A DNA stretch of 64,000 nucleotides, taken from NCBI RefSeq assembly GCF_001017175.1, contig NZ_LCYG01000017.1, positions 55,129 through 119,128 on the forward strand, read 5' to 3'. The notes below the pieces were generated by a model, which had not been told where the DNA came from, ran no database searches, and worked only from the letters and a program-made list of their open reading frames with translations. Of this stretch, positions 28,775 through 36,669 are shown in pieces (position 1 is the stretch's first letter; the number at the start of each line of letters is the position of its first letter). The stretch is from Microvirga vignae (GTDB lineage Bacteria > Pseudomonadota > Alphaproteobacteria > Rhizobiales > Beijerinckiaceae). Made by a program: the position numbers and the translations under genes.

Positions 28775-29769
28775 CGCAGTTGCACCTCCAGGGCCTCGGC
28801 CAGGCACGCGCGAAGTTGCTTGCCGGCGAGGTAGTGCGTGATCGTGTGGCGCCAGCTGCCCCAGTTGCTCTCCAGAAAGTCCTCGACGCGCTTGCCATCG
28901 ACTTCCCGGAAGTCGCTGGCAAACCGTGGGTCGGCCCCGCACACCGGGTCCAGCGGGTCGTAGATGTTAATCCAGCGGCGCAGTGTGGCGGCGGGAAAGT
29001 CCACCTGGTCCTTGCCGGAAGCGACGAGTTCGTCCTGTACCTCCTGAATACCCAGTGGCGAGCCCAGGGTGAAGAGCGTATCCACTGGCGGGCAGTCAGG
29101 GCAGTTGCGCAGCACGTCGTAGGCGACCATGGTCCCCATGCTGTGCGTCACGAGTACGGTTTTTTCCGCCTTCTGCCCAGCCTTTCGCAGGACATCCAGC
29201 AGGCGCTGGCGCAGCTCGTGCCGTACTTTGACTGGCTGGCTGTTCTCGCGCTGGTACTCCTTGTCGAACAGGAAGTAATAGGCCTCCATCGCGGCTTTCC
29301 TGATGACAGCCTGCTTGACTGGCCCGGGCAGCCAGGACGCGATCTCGAACTGCGCCGCGTCAGCTACAGCCGGTGCGGTAAGCACCGAGGGGGGCGTTGG
29401 TGGCGTTGGCTGCTCGCTCATCTTTCGCTCGAATTCGACCAGGAACCGGCGCTCGCGCTCATTGGCGGGCTGGGGCGGCTGCAGCTCGCCAGCAACCGCG
29501 TCGAGATTGTCCGGCAGCACCACCGCGCTCTCAGCCTCGTAGTAGGACCCGAACTCCGTTTCATAGTCCTCTGCGTAGAACACGTCGGCGTAGTAGTTGA
29601 AGAGCGCTGGCACACCCTCGACGTCGAGGTCTATACCGGGGTTCGGGTTCGGGAAAACCTCTCCATTGGGATCCGGGCGGCTCAGACCCCAGCGCCAGAT
29701 CTCCTCCAGTTTCGTCAGCGGGGGCTTCTTGGCCAGGCCATGGACAAAGACGACGGCGTACTTCCTCAT
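28771..29769 (-). CDS. Operon A, second gene: alpha/beta hydrolase
   Basis: 332 aa, no signal peptide. The fold is shown by the oxyanion stretch YAVVFVHGLAKK at the very start, the nucleophile elbow VLVTHSMGTMVAYDVL (Ser of H-S-M-G), and later TLFTLGSPLGI, NIYDPLDPVCG (candidate Asp) and WRHTITHYL (candidate His). The sequence is of the lipase/esterase type often seen as effector in conflict operons. GGAAGGAG precedes the start. It is 15 bp after the TIR-TPR-SLOG gene and overlaps the next gene by 4 bp, so the three are certainly co-transcribed. Possible substrate: membrane lipids (inference). Confidence 0.85.
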   Translation of the reverse strand: MRKYAVVFVHGLAKKPPLTKLEEIWRWGLSRPDPNGEVFPNPNPGIDLDVEGVPALFNYYADVFYAEDYETEFGSYYEAESAVVLPDNLDAVAGELQPPQPANERERRFLVEFERKMSEQPTPPTPPSVLTAPAVADAAQFEIASWLPGPVKQAVIRKAAMEAYYFLFDKEYQRENSQPVKVRHELRQRLLDVLRKAGQKAEKTVLVTHSMGTMVAYDVLRNCPDCPPVDTLFTLGSPLGIQEVQDELVASGKDQVDFPAATLRRWINIYDPLDPVCGADPRFASDFREVDGKRVEDFLESNWGSWRHTITHYLAGKQLRACLAEALEVQLR

Positions 29770-29784
29770 GGGTGCTCCTTCCCC

Positions 29785-31623
29785 TTATGGCGAATTGAAC
29801 AGTGCGTGGGCCTCACCACGGAAATCGGTGGGGGGCGGACTACCTGACTTGTGCGCCTTCTCCGTGGCCAGCGCATGGTTCATGTCTGCGGGAAAGAACG
29901 TGACGGGCTTGCCGCGTCTGCGTGCCTCTTCCAGCTCATCGCGCGCGATGGCACCACCGCCGATGCCGATCATCTCGTCACAGGCCACCACCATGGCTTC
30001 TGAGGTTGGTGATAGCTGCGTCCCCTGCCGGCCACCCCAGGTGCCGTCCTTGACCACGTAGACGACCTCCACATCGTCCGACATCGCGGCGCTCTCCGCT
30101 TCAGCGCGGGAGGAGACGATGCCAATGGTGCGGAACCCCTTGCGTCTGGCGATCGGGTAGACCATACCGATGCCCTCGGCTGTTGCGCCAGCACAGATGG
30201 TGGTCGACTGCGGCGCGAAGCGCGCCAGCTGCTCCCGCAACACACGTTCCACGGCGGCCGGGTCCTCATAGCCGGTGCCCGAGAAGCCACAGAACGTTAC
30301 GACTCGCTGGTCGGCTTCGCGTATCGCTTCTACAACGGAAGCCGCGTCCTCGGCTTGCACGACCCGGCGGAAGGCAGCGAGCACCTGGGAAATTTCCTGC
30401 GCGGACGGCGCCAGATGCGCCAGCAGCCGACGCGCTTGCCTGCAGCTGGAAGCATGATCACCGGTGCGCCCTGGCGTCATAGCGACAGCTTGGCTATACA
30501 AGCTCGCCGCTCCGGCAAAATTCCTCTGGATCAGCTGCACCTCGGCCACTGTAGCCGTGTGCCAGTAGTCACCATGTTTGACCTCAGTGCCGACGATGGC
30601 CTGTACGCGCTGCGCGAAGTCTTTGCCAGCGTCCAGTTCATTGAGGAAGATGCTCTTTGCCGCGGCATTCACACCCAGGTAATAGCTGTTCGGCGCAAGG
30701 CCGAAGCCTTCAGCATAGAGGTCGCGCGAGCGCCGCAGGTGCAGGCGATCACCGGCGGCCTCGAAGGAATCCATCCACGTGCGCGCATAGATGCCAATGG
30801 TCTCGGGATCCCGTTCTCCCAGCTCGTACAGCTCACCAAGCACTGCCTTGGCCTGCTGCCAGCGGCCCGAACGTGCCAGAGCCAGCCCGCGCAGTTGCCG
30901 CGGTCGGATGGATAGGGGAAATGCCGCCTCAGTCCGGTCCAACACGGCAATCGCCGCATCATGGGCGCGCATGGAAATCAATGCCTCGGCGGCGGCACAG
31001 GGCAACAGCGGACCAGCACGCCAAGCCAGGTCGCTGGATTGCGCCAGCTGCTCTATGGCGGCTGCGTTGTGTGCGTCAGTATGCGCCTTCAGCAGGGCCA
31101 GGCTCCGCTTCGTCTGCTGGTCGATGTCCGCCGCGAGCCGGATCCCGCGCGCTGGAATCGGCTGTCCATGAAGACCGTACAGCAGCCGCAGCAGCGCCGT
31201 ACCACTGGGTCCGTCGCGCTGCTCCGAGAAGTCCTCCCAGATGGCGTTTCGTGCAAAAGGCGGCAACTGCGCTCCAGGCAGCCGGGCAATGACGAAGCGG
31301 AACCCGCGCTCGTCCCGGAGTGTCAGGAAGCTGTCGTACTCCCGCCTGCACCACTCCGAGTCTTCACTGCGGGTTGACCAGATCAGGACACCCGTCTGGC
31401 TCGCCTCCAAATTCTCTTCAAGCGAGCGCGCCAAGGCTGCTCCGGAATTCAGGACGAACTGATCCATGAAGACCGAGTATCCCAGCTGGGTCAGGATGTC
31501 GTAGAGCGAGAGTACCCAGGCACGCTCCGATGAGCGGTAGCTGAGAAACACATGCCATTTTCTGCCAGGTTCGAGCGGAGCAGGCTGGGGCGCCAGTTCC
31601 AACCATTCTTCCAGATTATGCAC
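29785..31623 (-). CDS. Operon A, first gene: TIR-TPR-SLOG protein
   Basis: 612 aa from GTG 31623, chosen because AGGAGG lies 9 nt upstream. Residues 22-135 are a TIR domain: WHVFLSYRSSERAWVLSLYD, a BB-loop region, and SEDSEWCRREYDSF, where Glu95 sits at the position of the NAD-cleaving catalytic Glu. About 165-420 are helical TPR/DUF4071-like repeats (LRGLALARSGRWQQAKAVL). About 435-600 are a SLOG-type Rossmann domain (VVTFCGFSGTGYEDP, ICAGATAEGIG, EMIGIGGGAIARDELEEA), a fold known in ThsA-like proteins to bind TIR-made nucleotide signals. Thus signal producer and putative receptor may be one chain. First gene of the operon; own promoter lies in 31,650-32,000. Confidence 0.87.
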   Translation of the reverse strand: MHNLEEWLELAPQPAPLEPGRKWHVFLSYRSSERAWVLSLYDILTQLGYSVFMDQFVLNSGAALARSLEENLEASQTGVLIWSTRSEDSEWCRREYDSFLTLRDERGFRFVIARLPGAQLPPFARNAIWEDFSEQRDGPSGTALLRLLYGLHGQPIPARGIRLAADIDQQTKRSLALLKAHTDAHNAAAIEQLAQSSDLAWRAGPLLPCAAAEALISMRAHDAAIAVLDRTEAAFPLSIRPRQLRGLALARSGRWQQAKAVLGELYELGERDPETIGIYARTWMDSFEAAGDRLHLRRSRDLYAEGFGLAPNSYYLGVNAAAKSIFLNELDAGKDFAQRVQAIVGTEVKHGDYWHTATVAEVQLIQRNFAGAASLYSQAVAMTPGRTGDHASSCRQARRLLAHLAPSAQEISQVLAAFRRVVQAEDAASVVEAIREADQRVVTFCGFSGTGYEDPAAVERVLREQLARFAPQSTTICAGATAEGIGMVYPIARRKGFRTIGIVSSRAEAESAAMSDDVEVVYVVKDGTWGGRQGTQLSPTSEAMVVACDEMIGIGGGAIARDELEEARRRGKPVTFFPADMNHALATEKAHKSGSPPPTDFRGEAHALFNSP

Positions 31624-31644
31624 CGTCTCACTCCTCCTGTGCAC

Positions 31645-32059
31645 TCCAGATGTTCGATGCCGGAATTTTGGCTGTGGTCTACCGCTTCTTCAATCTGTCG
31701 ATAGCTCCCGGTTGATCCCGTAGCACTTGACCGGTCATCTCAGGCTCGCATGCCGAGTTTGTATTGCCTGACGGACTGCGTCTGTCGTTGTGGCGCTCCC
31801 ATGTAGAACTTGACCCGGAGTGCGGTGCACCAGTCACACCACCAGAATGCAGCATCAAGCCATAGGATCAGGTACTAACCCAGGTTGCTGCACCGCTCCC
31901 GTCTCCTTGAGAATGCCAGTCTCGTGACAACACCGCCTGACGGCATGTCAGATGGTTGCGGCCGAAAACTGATGACCCGCGCAGGCCATGAGCTGAATCT
32001 CATGAGCCTGCCCACACTGTCCGACTCCGTCCAATCTGTACGCGGGATCCTGCAGACAC
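31645..32059. other. Intergenic region upstream of operon A
   Basis: About 415 bp between operon A and the SleB-M15 gene, both transcribed leftward. It must hold the operon A promoter; no convincing -35/-10 pair or palindrome stands out, and no gene is supported. Confidence 0.4.
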
Positions 32060-33454
32060 TCAACCAAACACCCGGCGCTTCCAGGGGCCAAACTCTACGT
32101 TCTGTCCTCTCGTATCGATGTGTACAAAAGTCGGGTAAACGCCAATCCCTCCCATGAACAGTCCCGCGTCGCGAAGATCACTCAGCTGCTTCGCCCACCA
32201 TACGGAGCCAAGCCCATCAGCGCAGCTGAAATCGGCAGCGCGGAACTGCATGTGCGTGCTGCCGCCCGCTGCTCCTGGTATCAGGGCGTTGTACGCGGGC
32301 GAGCGGTAGACGCTTGACAGGCGGACCTTATCCCCGAGCCTCCTGCGTAGGACATCCAACACTTTTGCCGTTGGGACGATGTTGTTCCAGAGGTCCTCGG
32401 GTGGCAGCGTGTTTTTGCCCTTAGCAGGACCGGACAGGTTCTGAGCACCCAGGACAAGAAACTCCTGCGGCTGAAAGTGCTGCAGGTTCAAACCGCTGAG
32501 AAACTTGACAAAGCGTCCTTCGGGTGTGGTGTCGGTTATCACTGCCGGTGCGTGAACCTCGTCATCGTCGCTGCGATCGTCGCTTTCGTGAACGTTGCGG
32601 TCCAGATCGTCACCCTCAAAAATCGCCAGGAGCTTCTCCTGTACGGGCAGGATCTGGCGCATGCGCCATCCCTCGGCAGCGAGCCGGTTCAACGTGGTCT
32701 GAAGCGAGGTCACCTCCGACAACGGCACCTCCTCGACGTGATACGCTACAATACCATCTTCATTGTTGTTCTCTTCTTCAATGAAGACACCAACATCTTG
32801 ATCCTTGCCTGATTGCTTTGCCTTAGTTTTGTCCCTCTCCGGCGCTGAGCCGGTGCCAGGCGCATCCACGCCGGCCTGTCCTGCTAAACCAGCCGGATTT
32901 CCGAGTGCCGCAGCGATCAGGGTCATGCCCTTCCCAGTGGAATCTTTCTCTGCAGAGTTCAGCGCAACATTGTAGGCCGGCGACGGGGCAGTGCCCGGAG
33001 CAAAACCGTGAAAGTGGATGTCGCGGCCACGACCCCAACTCGCGACAGCGTTCGCGACCACGTGATTGCCCCACGTGCTCAGGGCACGGGCCGAAGAAAG
33101 AAATGGGTTCAGGAAGTGGGTTGCTCCACCAACCGTGCTTTTCGAACCGCTCACGCGCGAGGCCAAGTGTTTTGTTACGATGCTGAAAACGGCATCACTT
33201 GCTCGTGGCAGTCGCCGCCAGGTCCGTACGCCGCCCGGCCCACCGATTGCCGAAAACTGGAAGCGCGCGTTCACCACCTCGTCAATGGTATCCGGGAAAT
33301 TGGGATGCGCAACTCTGTTGAGGATCGTATCAACGACCGCTTTCACTCCTCCCTTGAGCGTCTCCTCACCATATCGGCCGAAATGACCAACCTCGCTCAT
33401 TGAAGTGCGCGCGAGTGCCTCAATATCATCTTCGGTTATTGTAATCGTCAGCAT
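32060..33454 (-). CDS. Peptidoglycan hydrolase: SleB domain plus M15 carboxypeptidase domain
   Basis: 464 aa from ATG 33454, GGGAGGACC upstream. Residues about 5-160 fit the SleB cell-wall hydrolase family (ALARTSMSEVGHFGRYGEE with the catalytic-type Glu, VVDTILNRVAHPNFPDTIDE, THFLNP). A low-complexity linker rich in Glu/Asp/Lys follows, then a DUF4177-like strand-helix piece (LQTTLNRLAAEGWRMRQILP). Residues about 335-460 are an M15A-type D-Ala-D-Ala peptidase with zinc ligands HMQFRAADF (His, Asp) and TFVHIDTRG (His). No signal peptide, as in phage or toxin-type enzymes. Divergent from cluster B. Confidence 0.8.
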   Translation of the reverse strand: MLTITITEDDIEALARTSMSEVGHFGRYGEETLKGGVKAVVDTILNRVAHPNFPDTIDEVVNARFQFSAIGGPGGVRTWRRLPRASDAVFSIVTKHLASRVSGSKSTVGGATHFLNPFLSSARALSTWGNHVVANAVASWGRGRDIHFHGFAPGTAPSPAYNVALNSAEKDSTGKGMTLIAAALGNPAGLAGQAGVDAPGTGSAPERDKTKAKQSGKDQDVGVFIEEENNNEDGIVAYHVEEVPLSEVTSLQTTLNRLAAEGWRMRQILPVQEKLLAIFEGDDLDRNVHESDDRSDDDEVHAPAVITDTTPEGRFVKFLSGLNLQHFQPQEFLVLGAQNLSGPAKGKNTLPPEDLWNNIVPTAKVLDVLRRRLGDKVRLSSVYRSPAYNALIPGAAGGSTHMQFRAADFSCADGLGSVWWAKQLSDLRDAGLFMGGIGVYPTFVHIDTRGQNVEFGPWKRRVFG

Positions 33455-33981
33455 TGGGTCCTCCCTGGACAGGCGCCAGCCTGCCGGTCAATGTTGGACG
33501 GTGAGAATTTTGCTTTATGTGTTACATAATCAACCAAAAATAATTTACCTTGCATCAAGTAAAATAAACAATTTGCGATGCGGATCATTGGACCATTCGA
33601 GGGATCGTTGGCTGTGCAAGCTGGTTACCCAGCCTTTCCCAGACCAAGCTGCGTGTGGATCCTTGATGCTCCTCAGGCTGGTATCGATCAGCAGATCAAT
33701 GATCTGAGCAGCGTCGACCTTTCGGACCTGTGGTGTGGCCCTCGGTTCGTCGCCAGACAGATGTCATCCACGCGATCATGCCTGAGCCCGAAATGAGGTT
33801 AAGACGATTTCTTGGTAACCCTTTTCGCCAAGCGGAATACACTTAAAATCCAATATAGAGCCGACATCTGCGGTAGGATGTTAGAAGAACACCCAGGATT
33901 TATTTAATGGAGCTAGCATAGAAAAGTCTTCGGGAATTTCGAGGACACAGTGTGTGCGCGATGAAGTCAAAGGAGAACAGG
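33455..33981. other. AT-rich divergent intergenic region upstream of cluster B
   Basis: 527 bp. The part 33,505-33,580 is distinctly AT-rich (tttatgtgttacataatc, aaaaataatttacc) compared with the GC-rich genome, consistent with promoters for both flanking genes or with foreign origin. Short frames in 33,578-33,796 match nothing I know. Confidence 0.45.
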
Positions 33982-35088
33982 ATGGTGAGCAGAGCACAGC
34001 CACTTGCCTTAACCCGTCCTCTGGGTGCGTTCGGAAATCGCGTCATAGATTGGTTGTCCAAGCGAAACCAGGTCGACGCCCCGCCTGTTCGCGGAATCCA
34101 CGCCCTTGCACAGCCCGACCTGACTCTGGGCGCCCTCCCGCCAGAACTCAAGGCAGTCCTGGGCATGTCGGCTGTTCGTATACATTTACAGAGCTACGCG
34201 CGCTTCGATGGCGACGCGATCTCTCAACAGCGGCGGCTGATGCAAGAGCTGACCATCGCTAATATCTGCCTGATGATCGCGGGCGTTTTGAGCGGACTTG
34301 TCCTCGCCGGCGGCGCCATGCGCGACCTCTTGGGCCCGCTCTGGACAGACCGACTGGCATTAACGCTTGGCGCAACAACCCTCGTCATGGGAGCGGTGGC
34401 CGCGATGCTGACTTTCTGGGCGCGCGAGAGTGACCGGCTTCGCCGATGGCTCAGTCTGCGCAGCAGGGCTGAGATGGCGCGGCTGAGTGTATTTCGCGAG
34501 ATCGCAACCGCCCTAACGGTCGTTTCACCGGAGGCCGCAATGCAGGGCCTGACGCTCATTCATGAGCACCTGCTTGAGGATCAGCGGAGCTACATGCATA
34601 ACCGTGCTCTACGCCACAGACGATCGTCCGAATGGACATCTGTATGGGGCGGACTTGCAACTGCCCTGGCCTTCGTTGGCGGGAGCGGAGCTGTAATCGC
34701 CAGTTTTGTACCGAGCCAGAGCTGGATGCCTGTGGCGGGCGTCCTTGGTGCTGCCCTCGCGGCCTACGCTGCCAACCGCGAGGGATTGCGTCGCGATCGG
34801 GCTAATTCTGACCGGTGTGAAAAGGCCGCCGCTGCTCTTGACGAACTTGCTGCGCGTTTTGACGCCATCGAGGCACAGGTCCGGGCCGGGCACAAGGATG
34901 CAATCATGGCTTTCACCGACGCCGTCGCTGACCAGCTGGCCGGTGAGCACCGGCAATGGCTGGAAGGAACGGCACAGGCCGAACTGGCAGTCGCCAAACT
35001 CGACGCTCAACTTCAGCACCTTGGAGCGTCCCGCCATGAGCAGGAAGAGCCACTTGGAAACAGCAGCAACGCACAGGTCAAACCTTAA
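33982..35088 (+). CDS. Cluster B: membrane protein with two SLATT-like 2-TM domains
   Basis: 368 aa from ATG 33982, which is preceded by AAAGGAG; an earlier in-frame ATG has no ribosome site. Two similar modules: (1) a pair of hydrophobic helices (ANICLMIAGVLSGLVLAGGA and LALTLGATTLVMGAVAAML) followed by an amphipathic RSRAEMARLSVFREIA stretch; (2) helices WGGLATALAFVGGSGAVIAS and MPVAGVLGAALAAYAA followed by a coiled ANREGLRRDR...KAAAALDELAARFDAIEAQ. This is the layout of SLATT domains, predicted pore-forming effectors of nucleotide-activated systems. First gene of cluster B; 93 bp before the TIR gene. Confidence 0.65.
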   Translation: MVSRAQPLALTRPLGAFGNRVIDWLSKRNQVDAPPVRGIHALAQPDLTLGALPPELKAVLGMSAVRIHLQSYARFDGDAISQQRRLMQELTIANICLMIAGVLSGLVLAGGAMRDLLGPLWTDRLALTLGATTLVMGAVAAMLTFWARESDRLRRWLSLRSRAEMARLSVFREIATALTVVSPEAAMQGLTLIHEHLLEDQRSYMHNRALRHRRSSEWTSVWGGLATALAFVGGSGAVIASFVPSQSWMPVAGVLGAALAAYAANREGLRRDRANSDRCEKAAAALDELAARFDAIEAQVRAGHKDAIMAFTDAVADQLAGEHRQWLEGTAQAELAVAKLDAQLQHLGASRHEQEEPLGNSSNAQVKP

Positions 35089-35181
35089 GACGGCTCCGCA
35101 GAGATCCCTTACCAAGCGGCGTCCAGATGCTCTAATTTCGACATCGAATTGCGGGGCCGAACGGCGGAAGGAGCGGCTGTA

Positions 35182-36669
35182 GTGTCGTCAATCTTTCTAT
35201 CGTACGCGCGAGCTGACAATGCAGTGCCAAACGATGATCCAAAGAGTGTTGGCTGGGTCAGGAGATTCTATGAATTTCTGGATACCGGGCTTCGGGCGCG
35301 TGGTTTTCTGAATGCTGCCGTCTGGCGGGACGTAGCTGACATCAATCCTTCCGAGCAGTTCGCGCGCGAAATCGAAGAGGCTGTGCAACGCGCTGAACTG
35401 TTTATTGCAATCGCATCACGCGCCTATACGCAGCGTCCCTGGTGCCTGGAGGAGCTTGAGAAATTTCTTCGAGCGGCAAAGGTTCGGAGCATTGCGGACC
35501 CGAGGGAGCGGGTGATCGCGGTATTCAAGCAATACCTTCGCGACGTGGAACGACAGAGGCTACCGACAGGCCTTCAAGGCCAAGAGGGGTTTCATTTTTA
35601 CGAGCAGGATCCAGAAACCAACGAATACGTGCCTTTCGCCGAATTCGGCCGGTTGATGAACGAGCAGCGCTACCTGCGGACAATGACCCGCGTCATCAAT
35701 GCCATCGAGGAGCGGCTGCTCGACAGCCCATCCGAGCAGGAGCCGGAGACGACCGTGAGGAGCGACGGTCCCATCGTATTTATCGCCAAGCCTGCGAAGG
35801 AATTGGAGAATGACTATCTCAGGATCGTCGACGAGCTGGAGAAGCGAGGCTGTCGCATCAGGCCCGATCCCGATAGTCCCCTGCCGATCGACCGGGAAGC
35901 GATTGCAGCCCTGCTTGACGAAGCAACACGAGAGGCGTCCCTGTCGGTCCACCTGCTTGGGCAGTCGGCAGGCTTTACGCCCGACGGGGACAACCAGCCG
36001 ATTGCAGCTATCCAGCTCGATGCGGCTCGCCAAGCGGCTCAGCGATCCCCGAGTTTCCAACGCCTGATTTGGCTCTCTCCTGCTCTCAGTGCCACACCAC
36101 GTGACCAGCGCCCTGAGCTCGTGCGCAGCCTGGAAGAGGGCACGACCCTCCTGTCACGAGACGAGCTGGAGAGTGCTCCATTCGAGAGCTTCAAGCAGCA
36201 TGTTCTGCGTGCCCTTGAGATTGGCCAGCTCGCAAAGGCGGCTGGCGTCACAGCGCCGGTCAACGTTGGTCCAGCAGACGTCCCCCTCAGAATCTATGTC
36301 GTCCATGATGAAAAAGACCGAGCAGCCGCTGAGTCAGTCGAGGTGGAACTCTTCGGCGCTGGCAGCGAGCCGGTGCTTCTCCCAGCAACTGCTGATGAAG
36401 ATGAGCACGTCAAAGAAATCGAGGCATGCGACGCGTTGCTCATTGTGTGGGGCATCGCGGATGCAGGCTGGCTGAATTCGAAGCAGCGTACCGTTCATCG
36501 GGTCGAAAAAGAGCGCCGTGCGCGACCTTTTCAGGGACGGGCGGTTTGCCTTTGCCCTCCCGAAACACACGACAAAAGCCGGTTTCGCAGCAATGCCTTC
36601 ACGACAGTCAGACAGGGGGATGGATCGCTTGCAAGTTGGGTCCGAAAATCGAGAGATCCCGGCCGATGA
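35182..36669 (+). CDS. Cluster B: multi-TIR-like protein
   Basis: 495 aa from GTG 35182 (AAGGAG nine nt upstream). Residues about 2-150 are a TIR domain (SIFLSYARADNAVPND, FLNAAVWRDVADINPSEQFA, ASRAYTQRPWCLEELEKF with the catalytic-type Glu). Residues about 194-330 start a second Rossmann-like segment (PIVFIAKPAKELENDYLRIV ... SLSVHLLGQSAGF), and about 368-490 a third (LRIYVVHDEKDRAAAESVEV ... ACDALLIVWGIADAGW). Segments 2 and 3 look like TIR-family relatives without an obvious catalytic Glu. The stop overlaps the nSTAND gene start (ATGA), so the two proteins are made together. Confidence 0.8.
   Translation: MSSIFLSYARADNAVPNDDPKSVGWVRRFYEFLDTGLRARGFLNAAVWRDVADINPSEQFAREIEEAVQRAELFIAIASRAYTQRPWCLEELEKFLRAAKVRSIADPRERVIAVFKQYLRDVERQRLPTGLQGQEGFHFYEQDPETNEYVPFAEFGRLMNEQRYLRTMTRVINAIEERLLDSPSEQEPETTVRSDGPIVFIAKPAKELENDYLRIVDELEKRGCRIRPDPDSPLPIDREAIAALLDEATREASLSVHLLGQSAGFTPDGDNQPIAAIQLDAARQAAQRSPSFQRLIWLSPALSATPRDQRPELVRSLEEGTTLLSRDELESAPFESFKQHVLRALEIGQLAKAAGVTAPVNVGPADVPLRIYVVHDEKDRAAAESVEVELFGAGSEPVLLPATADEDEHVKEIEACDALLIVWGIADAGWLNSKQRTVHRVEKERRARPFQGRAVCLCPPETHDKSRFRSNAFTTVRQGDGSLASWVRKSRDPGR

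Noticed and set aside
33578..33796. 72-codon frame between the SleB-M15 gene and cluster B
   Set aside because: No start signal, no family resemblance and no conservation evidence; left as intergenic.
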